A stretch of DNA of 64,000 nt, taken from the NCBI RefSeq assembly GCF_018913985.1, contig NZ_JAHMHK010000001.1, positions 124,001 to 188,000 of the forward strand, written 5' to 3'. The stretch is from Mycoplasma zalophidermidis (lineage in GTDB: Bacteria; Bacillota_I; Bacilli_A; Mycoplasmatales; Metamycoplasmataceae). Position 1 is the first letter of the stretch, and the number at the start of each line of letters is the position of its first letter. Made by a program: the position numbers and the translations under genes. The notes under the pieces were generated by a model, which was not told where the DNA came from, searched no databases, and saw only the letters and a list, made by a program, of their open reading frames with translations. Of this stretch, positions 62,844-64,000 are shown in pieces.

Positions 62844-63755
62844 GTTAAGTTCAGTAACAGATTCGACTAGCTTTGAATTTCTCATATCTCTTGCTCTAGT
62901 GTAAGAATTATCGTTTTCTTCGCCAAAAATTAAATTTCTAAGTAAAACCATATCAGGATTATCAGAACTTAGTTTTTCCCAGGCAGAATTGCTCAATCCA
63001 ACCATGAATTCAAAAGTTTCTGGGTCATTGTTCAAATCCGGCATTTTTAAAAAGAAATCTAAATTTTGATCTTTAAAATTGGCGATGTATGATTCAATTT
63101 CATCCCACTGTGTTCTTAAATTAAATTCATCAAATAATTCAGACCCGTATTTAACGTCCGCAATTGACTCTTCAGTGTTTACAGCTTGAAAAGCTTTCTT
63201 GTATAGTTCTTCGTTTCTTGTATATAATGAATCAACAAATCATATTAGAATTTCCACTTTAGGAGTTTTATCATTGGCTCTTAAAGCTTTAATTCTCTTT
63301 GTAAACATTTCAATAGTTTTAGCCGCTTCATTTTTTGAGGCAATATCCCTTTTTTTAGGGAAAACGAGTGTTAGTTTCGTGTTATCTTTATTCCTAAAAG
63401 CAAGTGGGGCTCTAAATTTAATTATTTCGCTGGCATTAACAATATCTTCAGGAGTTAAGTTTTCTCCATCTCATGCTTCGATCTTTGATGTGTCCACATA
63501 ATTTAAACAATATGAATTTTCAACATGCTCAACTTCCGCTTCATTTAAAACAAATTCAGCACATTCAATAATAAATTTATAATACTTATTTTCTTGAGTT
63601 CTTAAAAATGATTGTTCCATTCTAGTTAATACATTGAACGGGTGTAATTTAGAATTAAATCTAAATGGGCTTTCCAATAATTTCAACAACAACTTTGGTC
63701 CATTCCCATTCATTAATAATTGTTTTAATCTCAATTCGAAACTTGTGTAATCCAT
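62841..63755 (-). CDS. HpyAIV/HinfI-type restriction endonuclease-like protein
   Basis: The 304-residue protein resembles type II endonucleases of the HpyAIV/HinfI group. The N-terminal LLKLLESPFRFNSKLHPFNVLTRMEQ matches their start pattern. The stretch LTLVFPKKRDIASKNEAAKT stands where they have an E-Q-K-x-R-D-D-H-D-S catalytic stretch, followed by EILIWFVDSLYTRNEELYKK and VKYGSELFDEF. Here the acid before the Lys is replaced (FPK) and the RDDHDS acids are mostly gone, so it is probably inactive or a different binding protein. SD AGGAGAA. TGA codons (63469, 63241) are Trp. Downstream of a partial gene in the same direction. Confidence 0.5.
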
Positions 63756-63756
63756 A

Positions 63757-64000
63757 TTATTCTCCTAATTCTTCTAATATTTCAGTGTTTAAATCATCAA
63801 TGTCTTTTCAACTGCTGAATTCAATTTTGTGTTTTTTAATCGTAACAAATCTGTTTCACCAATGTCTATTTTTATTTAATGAAAACGAATTTAAATATTC
63901 ATTCACCTTAATTGGATCATCCTTAATCGGTGAATGTCCTTTACCAATTATGGTAAAAGGAATACCTAGTTCATTTGCATACTTCTCAAAATGTTTTGCA
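63757..64000 (-). CDS. Unrecognised gene, 3' end only
   Basis: Only the last 80 codons are in the window (N-terminal part beyond the right edge). They include KYANELGIPFTIIGKGHSP and, after two TGA Trp codons, NRFVTIKKHKIEFSSW. I cannot name the family. It ends 1 base before the endonuclease-like start (TAA-T-ATG), with AGGAG as SD for that gene, so the two are one operon. A cognate methyltransferase would be expected in this place, but the visible part shows no methylase motif. Confidence 0.6.

Noticed and set aside
1-64000. Many frames broken at TGA, suggesting pseudogenes
   Set aside because: The breaks fall at Trp positions of conserved families (for example SPWNYPF, QLDVWAN, NKWDL), so TGA is a Trp codon and the genes are intact.
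1-64000. CRISPR array, replication origin or complete insertion sequence
   Set aside because: No regular direct repeats with spacers, no DnaA-box cluster next to dnaA or dnaN, and no terminal-repeat-bounded transposase were seen.

Overview
The window is a compact, AT-rich chromosome segment of a wall-less Mollicute, probably a mycoplasma of the hominis/bovis type. About 65 genes read through in-frame TGA codons at conserved tryptophan positions, so TGA codes for Trp. Only UAA/UAG release is expected, and prfA (RF1) is present. Family-specific markers agree: an MG284/MPN403-type gene beside proS, a split chromate transporter, a lipoprotein staphylococcal-type nuclease, a fused PstC-PstA permease and YlxM behind ftsY. 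I saw no rRNA, tRNA, CRISPR array or intact insertion sequence. The species cannot be fixed from the sequence alone.

Layout. 1-4493 (minus): secA (3' part missing at the window edge), a Cof-type HAD phosphatase and gpmI. 4695-11512 (plus): the replication/repair run dnaX-ybaB-recR-tmk-holB-rsmI, with most genes overlapping or nearly touching, then an RNase J-like protein that has lost its metal ligands. 11577-14127 (minus): a DUF402 phosphatase and a two-gene ABC-2 exporter. 14232-15802 (plus): ftsY-ylxM and rpmG. 15852-30281 (minus): chromate transporter halves, polC, MG284-like, proS, aldehyde dehydrogenase, pepP-like peptidase, era, cdd, ybeY, and a C39-peptidase ABC exporter with a small membrane partner. 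30381-39816 (plus): rpiB, an AEC carrier, a three-gene cassette of unknown function including a membrane-anchored nucleotidyltransferase-like protein, YihY, dnaJ with a CIRCE operator, and cmk-der. 39953-52973: HU facing recU, then acpS-plsC-scpA-scpB, a pseudouridine synthase, gatCAB, the nuclease lipoprotein, rplK-rplA, asnA, prfA-prmC and acpP. 52975-64000: pstCA (minus), a Nudix protein, a tandem kinase-fold protein, rluD-like, a membrane protein with a Rho_N-like tail, rnhB, nitroreductase and an alpha/beta hydrolase, then minus-strand yebC, nadE, a HpyAIV/HinfI-type endonuclease-like gene and an unrecognised partial gene.

Expression signals. Genes inside operons usually have a Shine-Dalgarno (SD) sequence or overlap the gene before them. 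At least fourteen promoter-proximal genes instead carry a TANAAT-type -10 box 6-9 bases before the ATG and no SD, which suggests leaderless mRNAs. Many terminators are short hairpins with the upstream stop codon built into the stem.

Most interesting points: the unexplained 32388-34919 cassette; the catalytically dead RNase J paralogue; loss of PHP metal ligands in PolC; the tandem kinase; the C39 exporter without a visible substrate; a transposase-like remnant in the one large gap (49366-49893); and an endonuclease-like gene lacking its expected catalytic motif.
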